Both the position numbers and the translations under genes were made by a program. Positions 8,673 through 17,592 of a stretch of 51,620 nt of DNA are shown in pieces (the stretch's first letter is position 1; each line of letters opens with the position of its first letter). The DNA is from Candidatus Fermentibacterota bacterium. GTDB taxonomy: Bacteria; Fermentibacterota; Fermentibacteria; Fermentibacterales; Fermentibacteraceae. The stretch spans positions 1-51,620 of the forward strand of contig JAAYTY010000144.1 of assembly GCA_012523605.1 (NCBI GenBank), written 5' to 3'. The notes under the pieces are model-generated. The model had not been told where the DNA came from, searched no databases, and worked only from the letters and a program-made list of their open reading frames with translations.

Positions 8673-8951
8673 ATGCCCACCTACGAGTACGAATGCGAAG
8701 GCTGTGGAAGCCGCTTCGAGCGTTTCCAGCAGATGACCGAGGCCCCGCTTACGAAATGCCCTTCCTGCGGAGGCAGCGTCAGGCGCATCATAGGCACCGG
8801 ATCGGGCATCATCTTCAAGGGGGCCGGCTTCTACGCCACCGACTACCGGAAAGGAGCCTGCCCCGAAGGGAAGGGCTCGTGCGAGGCCGCCAGGCCCTCC
8901 GACGACTCCGGAGGACATACCTGCTCCGGGGGATGCTGCCGAGACAAGTAG
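8673..8951 (+). CDS. FmdB-family zinc-ribbon protein
   Basis: This 92-residue protein begins MPTYEYECEGCG and has two CxxC pairs (C8/C11 and C29/C32) forming a zinc ribbon, followed by the family segment GSGIIFKGAGFYATDY. These small proteins were first noted near formamidase genes and are often annotated as regulators, but no activity is established. The C-terminal tail adds further cysteines, ending CSGGCCRDK, which may bind metal. An AACCGGAGG ribosome site precedes the ATG. It appears to be a single-gene unit. Confidence 0.85.
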   Translation: MPTYEYECEGCGSRFERFQQMTEAPLTKCPSCGGSVRRIIGTGSGIIFKGAGFYATDYRKGACPEGKGSCEAARPSDDSGGHTCSGGCCRDK

Positions 8952-9126
8952 GGCGGAGAGTCGGTCCGTCCGCCGCCGGTTCCCTTCTGCTCCGGCCGTG
9001 AGCTGCCTCTGATCCGCCTCTGACAGGGGAAGGACCACCCCCCGGCATGGTGCGGCGCCGGCCTCAGCCCGTGCCCGGCGCCCTGCGATCCGCGTTATCC
9101 CTGAACCCATCCGCCCCGCGCCGTTC

Positions 9127-9132
9127 TATATT
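9127..9132 (+). promoter_or_regulatory. Possible -10 element before the solute-binding lipoprotein gene
   Basis: TATATT lies 40 bases upstream of the TTG start at 9173, in a 221-base gap with little other AT-rich sequence. No good -35 is visible at 16-18 bases (nearest CTGAAC, 9101-9106). It would serve the 9173-15978 block. Confidence 0.3.
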
Positions 9133-9172
9133 CACGGCTCAGGCTGGTGACACCCAATCCCGGGGGGACCGG

Positions 9173-10513
9173 TTGAGCCCGAGAGCGCTCGCATGCATCC
9201 TGACAGCACTGGCCGCCGCATCCTTCGGCTGCGGCAGGTCCGCCGAGCCGGGCGGGGTCGTCGAGGTGGTGTTCTGGCACGCCATGGGAGGACCCCTGGG
9301 CGACGTGCTGGAGGACACCCTGATCGCCGAGTTCAACGCGACACATCCCGGCATCCGGGTGATCCCCGTCTCCATGGGGAATTACAGAGCCCTCAGCCAG
9401 AAGATCATGGCCGCCGCCATGGCCGGCGAACCGCCCGCCCTGGCGCAGGCCTACGAGACATGGACGGCACAGCTCATCAGGGGCGGGGCGATCGTGCCCC
9501 TGGATTCCATGATGGATCTGTCCCCCGCCTTCCGCGATTCGATCTGGCCGGACGTGTTCGACGTCTTCAGACGCGACAACACCTTCGGGGGGCGGATATA
9601 CAGCCTTCCCTTCAACAAGAGCGTGCCTCTCGTCTACTACAATGCGGACCTCTTCGACAGCCTGGGACTGTCGCCCGCGGAGACGTGGGAGGAGCAGAGG
9701 GAGCTCCTCGGGAGGCTCTGCCTGGACTCCAACGGGGACGGCGACCTGCTCGACGAGGGCGATCGATGGGGGGCGGGCATCACCGTGAGCGTCTGGACCT
9801 TCGAGTGCCTGCTGGCGCAGGCCGGAGGCAGTCTCCTCTCCGAAGACGGCACGGAGACCGCCTTCGACTCCCCGATGGGAATCGAGGCGCTGTCGTATCT
9901 CGAGTCGCTCCTCCACGAGGACCGATCGGTCTTCCTCGCCAGCGGTTTCGAGCACCAGAGAGCCTTCTCCGAGCGGAGGACCGGGCTGGTCGAAGGATCC
10001 GTGACCTCGCTGGCCTACCTGCTGGAGGACATGGAGAGGAGGGCCGAGAGCGGTCTTCCGACTTTCAGGATCGGAGTCGCGCCCCTGCCGGCGGGCCGCG
10101 AGCACGCGGTCTTCATAGCCGGGACGAACGTCGTCGTCTTCCGCTCCGACGATCCCCGCCGGGTGGCGGCCGCATGGGAATTCGCGACATGGTTCCTGGA
10201 GCCCCGTCAGCAGGCGAGATGGTTCGCCGGGAGCGGATACCTGCCTGCTGTGAGGTCCGCTCTCCGGGAGCCCGAAGCACTCGAGAAGATCGAGAGGCAC
10301 CCCGGGCTCGAGCGCGTTATCGGCCAGCTCGAATACGCGCGGTTCGAGCCCCAGACCACCGCCTGGTACGACGGCAGGGAGTTCCTCTCCGAAGCCGTGG
10401 AGATAGTGCTGTACGGCAGGATGTCGCCGGAGGAGGCCTTGGAGAGGGCCGCCCGGCTGACCGACGAAGAGATGCGTCTGGACGCCCGGTCTGACCGAAT
10501 GGAGGTCGAATGA
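9173..10513 (+). CDS. ABC-type sugar-like solute-binding lipoprotein
   Basis: The 446-residue product resembles the UgpB/MalE cluster of extracellular solute-binding proteins. After a signal sequence with lipobox ASFGC (about residue 18), the mature chain opens with VVEVVFWHAMGGP, and FNATHPGIRV, NYRALSQKIMAA, IYSLPFNKSVPLVYYNADLF and TWEE follow the family pattern for binding a sugar or glycerophosphodiester. The TTG at 9173 is chosen because a purine-rich GGGGGGA lies just upstream and the signal peptide begins there; the longer open frame adds an unlikely leader. No permease or ATPase gene lies nearby, so the transporter partners must be elsewhere. Its stop overlaps the next start. Confidence 0.85.
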   Translation: MSPRALACILTALAAASFGCGRSAEPGGVVEVVFWHAMGGPLGDVLEDTLIAEFNATHPGIRVIPVSMGNYRALSQKIMAAAMAGEPPALAQAYETWTAQLIRGGAIVPLDSMMDLSPAFRDSIWPDVFDVFRRDNTFGGRIYSLPFNKSVPLVYYNADLFDSLGLSPAETWEEQRELLGRLCLDSNGDGDLLDEGDRWGAGITVSVWTFECLLAQAGGSLLSEDGTETAFDSPMGIEALSYLESLLHEDRSVFLASGFEHQRAFSERRTGLVEGSVTSLAYLLEDMERRAESGLPTFRIGVAPLPAGREHAVFIAGTNVVVFRSDDPRRVAAAWEFATWFLEPRQQARWFAGSGYLPAVRSALREPEALEKIERHPGLERVIGQLEYARFEPQTTAWYDGREFLSEAVEIVLYGRMSPEEALERAARLTDEEMRLDARSDRMEVE

Positions 10514-11514
10514 AGCTGCTCCTTCTCGCCCTGCCGCTGGCGGCGGGTCCGGCTCTTGCAGTGACGGTGTCGGAGGCCCGAATGGATGCCGACGGGGACG
10601 GCCTGCCGGACCTCCTCGGGCAGACCGTGACCATAGAGGCCGTGGCCACCTGCGAACCGGACCTGTTCTCCGGGAGCGGCGTCTCCTTCTACGTCCAGGA
10701 CGCTGCGGCCGGCATAAACGTATATGCCTACGACCCGCCGTCCTTCCCCGTGGGGCCGGGCGACCTCCTCCGCATCACCGGCGAGATCGCTCAGTACAAC
10801 GGCCTCACGGAGATAGAACCCTCCTCGCCGGACGACTACGAGTACCTCGGTTCCCCCGGTGTTCCCGAGCCCGTCCAGCTCGCCAGGCACCAGGGAGTCT
10901 CGGAGCCCCTCGAGAGCATGCTCCTCAGGGCCGGAGACCCATCAGGCCCCGTCTGGGTGACTGTGGCGACCACGCCCTCGCAGTCCGGAGGCGGCTTCAA
11001 CTTCAGCGTCTGGAACGGGGAGACCGCCATCGCGGTCAGGGTGAACGGGACCACCGGAATCTCGGTGTCCGGGATCGAGCCGGGGGTGCGGCTCTTCCTC
11101 ACCGGAATCGGCGGCCAGTACGATTCCGAGCCCCCATATACCACCGGCTACCAGCTTCTGCCACGCTACCAGGAGGATCTCGCGTTCTACACCCCGTCCA
11201 TACCGGACTTCTTCCATCTCGACCTGCTGTCGGAATCCCCCTTCTCCCCCTCGTCGGGCGAGGCGATACTCATGGAATACGGGGGAGCGCCGGGGCTCAG
11301 GTTCACCCTGAAGGTGTTCGACAGGGCCGGAAGGGAGGTCGCCCGGCTGGCCAGCTCCAGGGCGGGGGGCGACGTCGTCGAATGGGACGGCAGGGACGAC
11401 AGCGAGGAGATCCTGCCGATTGGACCCTACATCGTCCTTCTCGAGGGGATAGCCCCCGACGGCGGGCGGCTCGTCACGACCGAGACGGTCGTGGTGGCCG
11501 CCGGCCTGGAATGA
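10510..11514 (+). CDS. Secreted protein with OB-fold-like domain and C-terminal FlgD-type Ig fold
   Basis: This 334-residue exported protein has a signal peptide (MKLLLLALPLAAGPALA), then a region (about 20-140) that looks like the OB-fold domains of secreted nucleases and DUF5689-like proteins (LLGQTVTIEAVAT, VSFYVQDAAAGINVY, GDLLRITGEIAQYNG). A second similar unit follows at about 145-225. Residues about 250-330 match the FlgD Ig-like fold (FTLKVFDRAGREVARL, VVEWDGRDD, LPIGPYIVLLEG), common at the C-terminus of secreted proteins in the FCB group. No catalytic domain is visible. It starts inside the stop of the binding-protein gene. Confidence 0.7.
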   Translation: MKLLLLALPLAAGPALAVTVSEARMDADGDGLPDLLGQTVTIEAVATCEPDLFSGSGVSFYVQDAAAGINVYAYDPPSFPVGPGDLLRITGEIAQYNGLTEIEPSSPDDYEYLGSPGVPEPVQLARHQGVSEPLESMLLRAGDPSGPVWVTVATTPSQSGGGFNFSVWNGETAIAVRVNGTTGISVSGIEPGVRLFLTGIGGQYDSEPPYTTGYQLLPRYQEDLAFYTPSIPDFFHLDLLSESPFSPSSGEAILMEYGGAPGLRFTLKVFDRAGREVARLASSRAGGDVVEWDGRDDSEEILPIGPYIVLLEGIAPDGGRLVTTETVVVAAGLE

Positions 11515-11524
11515 GGTGGTTCCC

Positions 11525-12343
11525 ATGAAAACGATGCTCTTCGCCGCTTCACTCGTGCTGGCCGCCGCCCCGCCCGCCCTCGCGGCCTTCGAAGAGCTGG
11601 AGCTGGGAGTCGCCGACCAGGCGATGGGCTCGACGGGCGTGATGGGGACTGGAGCTGTCTCGGTGCTTTCGAACCCCGCCTCTCCGGCCGGAAGCGCAGG
11701 CTGGTCGGTGACCGCCTCCAGCCGCCTGCCCTTCTCCATCACCGACCTCGCGACCCACGGTCTGGATGTCTCCATGCCCCTGCGCGGAACCTGGCGGGGC
11801 TCGGCGTCCATCCGGCAGTTCGGCTTCAGCGAGTACTCCGAGCAGATGGTGGCCGTGACCATCTCGGGAATGCTCGGGAGGGAGCTCGCCTTCGGGATCC
11901 AGCCCACCCTCGGAGCCGTGAGCATCGGCGACGGGGTTTCGAGCTACGGCTCGGCGACCGCCCTGTCGCTGAACGCCGGATTCCAGGCGAGGATCTGCGG
12001 GCGATGGAGGATAGGGGCGTCGGTCCGCAACCCGTTCGAGAGCGGCATCGGAGAGAGCGGAGAGCACCTCGAGAGGAGGATCGACGCGGGTGTGGCCTAC
12101 GAGCCCTCCGCCGGCATGGAATCCCGCTTCTCGTTGTCGAGGGACTTCCGCGGAACGAGGGTCCACGCCGGGCAGGCCGTCCCGGTCGGCCCTCTGAGCC
12201 TCATGGCCGGAGTCGGCACATCCCCGGTCACCATCTCCGGCGGGCTGTCGGCCTGCGTGTCCGGGGTGAGGCTGGAGTACGCGGTCCAGTCGCATCCCGA
12301 CCTCCAGCCCACGCACCAGGCCGGGATCACCTATGTCTTCTAG
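11525..12343 (+). CDS. PorV/FadL-like outer-membrane protein
   Basis: The 272-residue product has a clean signal peptide (1-20, ending ALA) and then the PorV/PorQ-type opening: AMGSTGVMGTGAVSVLSNPAS, the asparagine-proline element that follows the first strands in these barrels. The remainder alternates strands and ends ITYVF with a terminal phenylalanine. The ATG at 11525 has AGGTGG five to six bases upstream and is preferred over a GTG nine bases earlier. The 3' end overlaps the next gene by 11 bases. PorV proteins serve type IX secretion in Bacteroidota, but relatives elsewhere have no known role. Confidence 0.75.
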   Translation: MKTMLFAASLVLAAAPPALAAFEELELGVADQAMGSTGVMGTGAVSVLSNPASPAGSAGWSVTASSRLPFSITDLATHGLDVSMPLRGTWRGSASIRQFGFSEYSEQMVAVTISGMLGRELAFGIQPTLGAVSIGDGVSSYGSATALSLNAGFQARICGRWRIGASVRNPFESGIGESGEHLERRIDAGVAYEPSAGMESRFSLSRDFRGTRVHAGQAVPVGPLSLMAGVGTSPVTISGGLSACVSGVRLEYAVQSHPDLQPTHQAGITYVF

Positions 12344-14771
12344 CTTCCTGCTCGCGATCCTGGCCGCCGCCGGTCCTTTCGGCAGGGTGGACCTCAACAC
12401 GGCGACCCTGGAGCAGCTCCGCGCACTGGAGGGGATCACCGACGAGCAGGCCGACTCCATCTACTCGCGCGCGCTCTCGACGGGGGGATTCGCGGACATA
12501 TACGAGGTGGCGGAGATACCCGGCATGACTGCATCGAGCCTTGCGTGGCTGAGGGACAACTGCATGGTGTCGCCCCGCGCGGAAGGCTCTCTGAGCCCCG
12601 CGGTGATGGACCTCATGGAAAGGCTCGCGGTCGAGGACGGTCCCGGCGACGCAGCCGTGGACGAATGGGAGAACCTCCTGATCCGCCCGATGCCGGTGAA
12701 CGGCCTGAGGCACTGGGACCTCCGGATGCTCGACAGAGTGAGCATCGTGGACGCCGCCGCCGTCGAGCGGAGACTGCGCGATCTGGGCCCTGTCTCGGGC
12801 GTGGCTTCCCTTCGCGGGAGCGACGGCTTGAGCTACTACGGCTACAGGAATCTCAGGGACTATGTCGCAACCCGCGAGCTGGACCTCTCCAGCACCGACT
12901 TCTTCGGCGGACTGCGCGTGACCGTGGACGGGGGCGCAGGGCGGTCGGAGGGCGAAGGATCGCTGGCTGCGCGCCTGGACGACCTGGGCAGCGCAATCGG
13001 GGACATGGAGTCCGGAGGCAGGGACTATTCGGGCAGTCCCGTCGACAGCGCCGCGCTGTACGAACAGCTCGTTTCGGAGCGCGACGAGCTGGCCGGCGCC
13101 CGAGGCGTGACAGGAAGCGTTCAAAGGCTCCGATTGGGCCTCGGGGACAGGTGGAGAGGGGGCATCAGGCTCTCCCGGGGACGCTGGTCAACCGCCGGGC
13201 ACGGCCTCCTTTCCGGCATGGACATGGGCGTGATAAGCGAGACCTACGACGTCGCGAAGGCTTTCGCCTCCCTGCACCGCCTCGGACCGCTCCACCAGGT
13301 GATACTCGGGAACTACAGGCTCTCCCTCAACCAGGGCCTCCTGGTGGACAACGCCGACGAGCTGATGAGCCGCTCTCTCTACAGGCCCCGGGGTCTGCAT
13401 CCCGACCTCACCTCGACACGGCAGGCCGCGTTCACCGGGGCGGCGTGCGAGGTGCGCAGCGGGCCTCTGGTGGGATACGCCTTCGTCTCGTCGGCCCCCC
13501 GGGACGCCATCATGAACTCCGACGGCACGCCGAACTCGCTCGTGCTCTCCCGCTGGCGCACCTCCGCCATGGCCGGAGCACTGCAGGAGACCGCCGCGGG
13601 AGGCTACGGCTATTTCGACCTGGGCGGCTTCCTTCCCTGCGGGACCTTCGTCGGAGCCGGAGCGCTGACCGTCTCCTGGAGCGACAGCCTGGTCCCCGAC
13701 CCGGAATTCCTGGACATTCCGAACGACGCGGAGGTCTGGAACTGCCCGGAGTACTCCGTCATGCCCCAAGGCGACGCCCTGTCGGCCTGGTCGGTCTCGG
13801 GGCAGACCGTCCTGGGCGGATTCGGCGTCGAGGGGGAGGCCGCGATGCAGGACAACGACGCCATGGCGGCCGTAGGCGGCGCAAGATGGCAGAACGACTG
13901 GTTCTACCTGCTCTGCTCGATAAGGCACTACGACCTGGAATACACAAACCCCTACTGCAGGGGATTCGCGGAGCAGAGCAGATTCGACGATACGGTGTTC
14001 GAGAAGCCCTACTATCTGAACGACCCCTCGGCGGCCGACCTCGCGGACTGGCCGGTTCCGAAGCCCGAGGAGGGGATCTACCTGGAATCCCGCTTCCAGG
14101 TCAGCCGGCAGATTCTGTTTCCCAAGGTCTATCTGGATGTGTGGCGCTCGATCCCCTGGGGCTTCGAGAACTACAGGTTCCAGGGGGAGCTGGAATACAG
14201 GCCCGTGTTCCCCCTCCGGTTCAGGCTGAAGTACAAGCTGCAGGACAAGACGAAGATGCAGGATCTCCTGCCGACAAGCTCGGTGACCCACGAGGCCACG
14301 CTGAGAACCATCGTCCTCCCGGCGGGCGGGGACTACTTCGAAATCGGCGTGCGGGCGGGGCTGGTGGAGCTGACGCCCAACCCTCTCTACACCGACGACA
14401 GGCTGATGAGCGGGGGATTCCTGAGCGCAAGGTGGGAGCACCGCTTCACGCCCGGGTTCTCCGTGCTGGGCGGAACGACGCTCTGGACCACCGACGGGAT
14501 GAGCCAGTGGGAGTTCGAGGACACGGGAATCGACTTCCTGGACGGCAGGGGCACGAAGTTCTACGTGACTGTCAAGGAGCAGATATCCGACAACATCCAG
14601 ATACGCCTCCGGCTGCTGCGCAAGGACACCTTCTTCCCGAGGAACGGGCTCTACAGGCCCGATCCCGAGGACCAGTACTACTACGAGGGCGACCCCGGCA
14701 GCCCCGTGAGGGATTTCGGCGATCACGCGGAGAGCTACGGTATCAACTGCCAGCTCGATCTGCGCTGGTAG
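12333..14771 (+). CDS. Helix-hairpin-helix (ComEA-like) domain fused to a large predicted outer-membrane barrel
   Basis: This 812-residue protein has a short N-terminal hydrophobic export signal, then residues about 17-75 form a ComEA-type helix-hairpin-helix pair: VDLNTATLEQLRALEGI and the second turn IYEVAEIPGM. HhH pairs usually bind DNA. After a linker (about 80-250), the protein becomes strand-rich with many Tyr, Trp, Arg and Asp through to LDLRW, consistent with a barrel. Similar architectures occur in Bacteroidota as uncharacterised proteins (from memory). A DNA-uptake role is conceivable, but the HhH may instead be a periplasmic folding unit. It overlaps the gene before it by 11 bases. 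Confidence 0.75.
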   Translation: MSSSFLLAILAAAGPFGRVDLNTATLEQLRALEGITDEQADSIYSRALSTGGFADIYEVAEIPGMTASSLAWLRDNCMVSPRAEGSLSPAVMDLMERLAVEDGPGDAAVDEWENLLIRPMPVNGLRHWDLRMLDRVSIVDAAAVERRLRDLGPVSGVASLRGSDGLSYYGYRNLRDYVATRELDLSSTDFFGGLRVTVDGGAGRSEGEGSLAARLDDLGSAIGDMESGGRDYSGSPVDSAALYEQLVSERDELAGARGVTGSVQRLRLGLGDRWRGGIRLSRGRWSTAGHGLLSGMDMGVISETYDVAKAFASLHRLGPLHQVILGNYRLSLNQGLLVDNADELMSRSLYRPRGLHPDLTSTRQAAFTGAACEVRSGPLVGYAFVSSAPRDAIMNSDGTPNSLVLSRWRTSAMAGALQETAAGGYGYFDLGGFLPCGTFVGAGALTVSWSDSLVPDPEFLDIPNDAEVWNCPEYSVMPQGDALSAWSVSGQTVLGGFGVEGEAAMQDNDAMAAVGGARWQNDWFYLLCSIRHYDLEYTNPYCRGFAEQSRFDDTVFEKPYYLNDPSAADLADWPVPKPEEGIYLESRFQVSRQILFPKVYLDVWRSIPWGFENYRFQGELEYRPVFPLRFRLKYKLQDKTKMQDLLPTSSVTHEATLRTIVLPAGGDYFEIGVRAGLVELTPNPLYTDDRLMSGGFLSARWEHRFTPGFSVLGGTTLWTTDGMSQWEFEDTGIDFLDGRGTKFYVTVKEQISDNIQIRLRLLRKDTFFPRNGLYRPDPEDQYYYEGDPGSPVRDFGDHAESYGINCQLDLRW

Positions 14772-14784
14772 AGCGGAGGGTGAC

Positions 14785-15978
14785 ATGACATTGCTCGGCG
14801 GCTTGCTCGCTCTCGCCGCGATGACCGGCGGACTCCCGGAGGACTGTCTCCTGGGCACTCCCGGATTTCCGGTCACCGCACGCTCCCTCGCGATGGGCCG
14901 GGCGGAGTTCATGGATCCCTCGCCCATGGGCGCCCTGGCGAACCCGTCGGCGGCCGTCTCCGCCGGCGTCGGGCTGTCTCTCTGCGCCTCCGCCGGGATG
15001 GACCTGGAGATGGAGAAGAGGACCCGGACCGTCTACGATTCATTCGGGAGTTCCATCGGGGAGGCCGAGCACTCCTTCGACCGTTCGGCCGACCTCTTCC
15101 CGGGAGGCGTGGCCGCTTCGCTGGCCGGTTTCGACGGCATGCCCCGGGGGCTCGGGCTCGCGGCCGGCTGGAGGGCGCGGAACGGCTTCGGCTACGACTG
15201 GGACAGGGAGGTGAGGAGCGAGTACTACGCCCTGCTCGGAAGCGAGGCCCTCTCCATATCCGGCACGGCCGGGGAACTCTGCGCCTCGGCGTCGTTCTCT
15301 CCCCTCGATGCTCTCTCCCTCGGATTGGGGGCGGGCTGGCTCTCGTGCACGCGGGAGGAGACCTGGAGGCAGATCTGGGTGGACGAGAGCATTCCCGACG
15401 TACTCGAGACCCAGGAATCCGACCTCGAGGTCGTGACGGTCCGCGCCGCGTTCACCGCGCGCCCCTCCCGAAGGGTGACGGCTTCTGCGGGAGTCGAGGC
15501 CCCACTCTCGGCCGGATGGTCCGGAGACGCCGACGGCCCGCTCGACCTTCCGCCCCTCGCCCGCGCCGGCTTCCTCTGGATTCCCGGAAACTCCCTCAGG
15601 AGCGTCTTCACCGCGGAATTCTCCTACAGGGCGATGTCCGGTGCGAGATTCGACGGCGCGGACATGGGTCTGCGTGACTCCTGGAGCGCGTCCGCCGGCG
15701 TGGAGAACAGCCTGCCCGGAGGCGGGCCCGAATGCCGCTTCGGCTTCAGATACGACCGCTCCCCCATTGCGCGCTGCCTCGACTGCGTGTCCGTGACCGC
15801 CGGTCTCGGCTTCGACCTCTCCGGATGGACCCTGGATGCCGGAGGCCTTTTCTCCCCGAGGACGTGGGAGCAGGTGGATGTCGGCTCGCTCCCGTCCTTC
15901 TCCGAAGGCGACAGCCTCTCCGTCGAGGAGACGGAGACTGTCCTGCTGCTCTCACTGAGCCGCAGGATCTCGCTGTAG
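14785..15978 (+). CDS. PorV/FadL-like outer-membrane protein
   Basis: The 397-residue protein starts with a short signal-like segment and then SLAMGRAEFMDPSPMGALANPSAAV, the same small-residue/Asn-Pro-Ser element found in PorV-type barrels and in the gene at 11525. The middle contains alternating strands and a WIPGN segment; the end is LSLSRRISL. It lies 13 bases after the HhH-barrel gene, with GGAGGGTG before the ATG. It completes a run of three outer-membrane proteins here. No substrate can be inferred. Confidence 0.7.
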   Translation: MTLLGGLLALAAMTGGLPEDCLLGTPGFPVTARSLAMGRAEFMDPSPMGALANPSAAVSAGVGLSLCASAGMDLEMEKRTRTVYDSFGSSIGEAEHSFDRSADLFPGGVAASLAGFDGMPRGLGLAAGWRARNGFGYDWDREVRSEYYALLGSEALSISGTAGELCASASFSPLDALSLGLGAGWLSCTREETWRQIWVDESIPDVLETQESDLEVVTVRAAFTARPSRRVTASAGVEAPLSAGWSGDADGPLDLPPLARAGFLWIPGNSLRSVFTAEFSYRAMSGARFDGADMGLRDSWSASAGVENSLPGGGPECRFGFRYDRSPIARCLDCVSVTAGLGFDLSGWTLDAGGLFSPRTWEQVDVGSLPSFSEGDSLSVEETETVLLLSLSRRISL

Positions 15979-15988
15979 GGCTGGCGTC

Positions 15989-17587
15989 GTGCGGACGGCG
16001 GCGGCGCTCCTCCTGCTCTCGGCTGCTTCGGCGCCTTGCCTCGCGAGGGTTTTCACTCTGGACATACTGCACACGAACGACGTCCATGGAGGGATCGTCT
16101 CCCGCGACGCCACGTTCCTCAACCCGGACTTCCCGCCCGAGATCGGCGGCGCCGCCTGGCTCGCCTCCTATGTGGACTCGGTCAGAAGGGAGGCGGCCGG
16201 AACCGGGGGGTACGTACTCCTCCTCGACGCCGGTGACATCTACCAGGGCACCCCCGTCGGCGGCTACGACCTCGGAGCTTCCGTGGTGCGGTGGATGAAC
16301 TTCGTCGGCTACGATGCCATGACGCTCGGGAACCACGATTTCGACGACGGAGCGGCCAACGCCCTCGCGATCGCCGCGGCCGCGGACTTTCCGGTGCTGT
16401 CCTGCAACTTCGTCGAGGAAGCCACCGGGCTTCCCCCCTGCGGCATCGAGCCCATGACATTCTTCGAATTCGAGGGCGTGAAGATCGCGCTCATCGGACT
16501 CTCGACCTCCGATACGTGGGGGCTGGTGGACCCTGCGCTGCTGGAGGGCTACTCCTTCCTCGACGAGGAGGAGTCCGTCGGAGCGGCGATGGAGGAGGCC
16601 CGCCGCAGCGGCGCCGACATCGTCTTCGTCCTGTCCCACCTGGGTCAACCCTCGGATCCCGGAAGATACGTGGAGTCCGTGAGACAGGCCTGGATCTCGG
16701 GGGAGGAGTTCGACAAGGAGTTCGCCCTCAACAACGCCGAACTCTCCTCGCTCCTGCCGGGAATCGCCCTCATCGTGTCGGGCCACATCCACTACGGCCT
16801 TGCGCGCCCCTGGGTGAACCCCTTCACCGGAACGATCGTGGTGCAGGGCTATGCGAACGGGACGGGTGTGGGGCACATCAGGCTGCTGATAGACTCCGAG
16901 GCCCGCACGGTGACAGGGTACGAACTGCCGCGCGGCGAGGAGATCGTCAACCTCCTCCACGACGAGTTCCAGCCGGACCCCGAGGCTCTGGCGCTGATCG
17001 AGTCCTTCAGGACCGTGGCCGAGGCGGGCATGGACGAGGTGATAGGAGAGGCCCTGGAGGAGATCCCCAGGGGAGGCGCCGAGCATCCGATGGGAAGGCT
17101 GGTCGCCGATGCCGTGCTGGAATGTACGGGGGCCGACGTTGCCCTTGTGAACCGCGGGGGGATCAGGTCGTCCATTCCCAGGGGCTTGATCACGCCGAGG
17201 ATGATCTACGAGGCCATTCCGTTCGAGGAGGACCTCTATCTCGTCGAGGTGACCGGAGCCCAGCTCAGGAGGATTCTGGAGACCGGGATGCAGGGGCGCA
17301 GGCGCGACATGGAGCCGGCTGGATTCACCGCGGTGAGAAACCAGGCTCTGCCGGACATGGCCAAGATCGAATCCCTGATCGTGGGTGGCGAACCGGTCGA
17401 TTCGTCCAGAGCCTACGTCCTCGCCACCACGGGCTATCTAGTCCAGGGCAACGTTGGATACGACGTCATGAGGGAGTTCGAGGCGGTGCCCGCGGGATGC
17501 ACCCTGTTCGACGCGGTGGTCGCGTATGTGAAGGCTCACAGCCCCCTCGAGCCGGACGAGGTTCCCAGAATCCGATGGACGGAGTAG
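15989..17587 (+). CDS. 5'-nucleotidase/UshA-family metallophosphoesterase, exported
   Basis: The 532-residue product has a signal peptide (1-19, ending CLA) and the two-domain 5'-nucleotidase layout. The metallophosphatase domain has ILHTNDVHGG, LLDAGDIYQGTP, TLGNHDFDDG and SGHIHYG for a dinuclear metal site. The C-terminal substrate domain has DVALVNRGGIRSSIPRG. These enzymes hydrolyse nucleotides or nucleotide sugars in the periplasm to salvage nucleosides and phosphate. Length is typical. The GTG at 15989 lies 10 bases after the preceding stop. Confidence 0.9.
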   Translation: MRTAAALLLLSAASAPCLARVFTLDILHTNDVHGGIVSRDATFLNPDFPPEIGGAAWLASYVDSVRREAAGTGGYVLLLDAGDIYQGTPVGGYDLGASVVRWMNFVGYDAMTLGNHDFDDGAANALAIAAAADFPVLSCNFVEEATGLPPCGIEPMTFFEFEGVKIALIGLSTSDTWGLVDPALLEGYSFLDEEESVGAAMEEARRSGADIVFVLSHLGQPSDPGRYVESVRQAWISGEEFDKEFALNNAELSSLLPGIALIVSGHIHYGLARPWVNPFTGTIVVQGYANGTGVGHIRLLIDSEARTVTGYELPRGEEIVNLLHDEFQPDPEALALIESFRTVAEAGMDEVIGEALEEIPRGGAEHPMGRLVADAVLECTGADVALVNRGGIRSSIPRGLITPRMIYEAIPFEEDLYLVEVTGAQLRRILETGMQGRRRDMEPAGFTAVRNQALPDMAKIESLIVGGEPVDSSRAYVLATTGYLVQGNVGYDVMREFEAVPAGCTLFDAVVAYVKAHSPLEPDEVPRIRWTE

Positions 17588-17592
17588 CGGAG

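Noticed and set aside
13188-14927. 579-codon antisense frame over the HhH-barrel gene
   Set aside because: Composition is Arg/Pro/Val-rich with no fold signature; it mirrors the codon structure of the sense gene.
17575-17592. Earlier ATG for the flavoprotein gene
   Set aside because: It lies within the 5'-nucleotidase gene and has no ribosome site; the ATG at 17593 has GGAG eight bases upstream.
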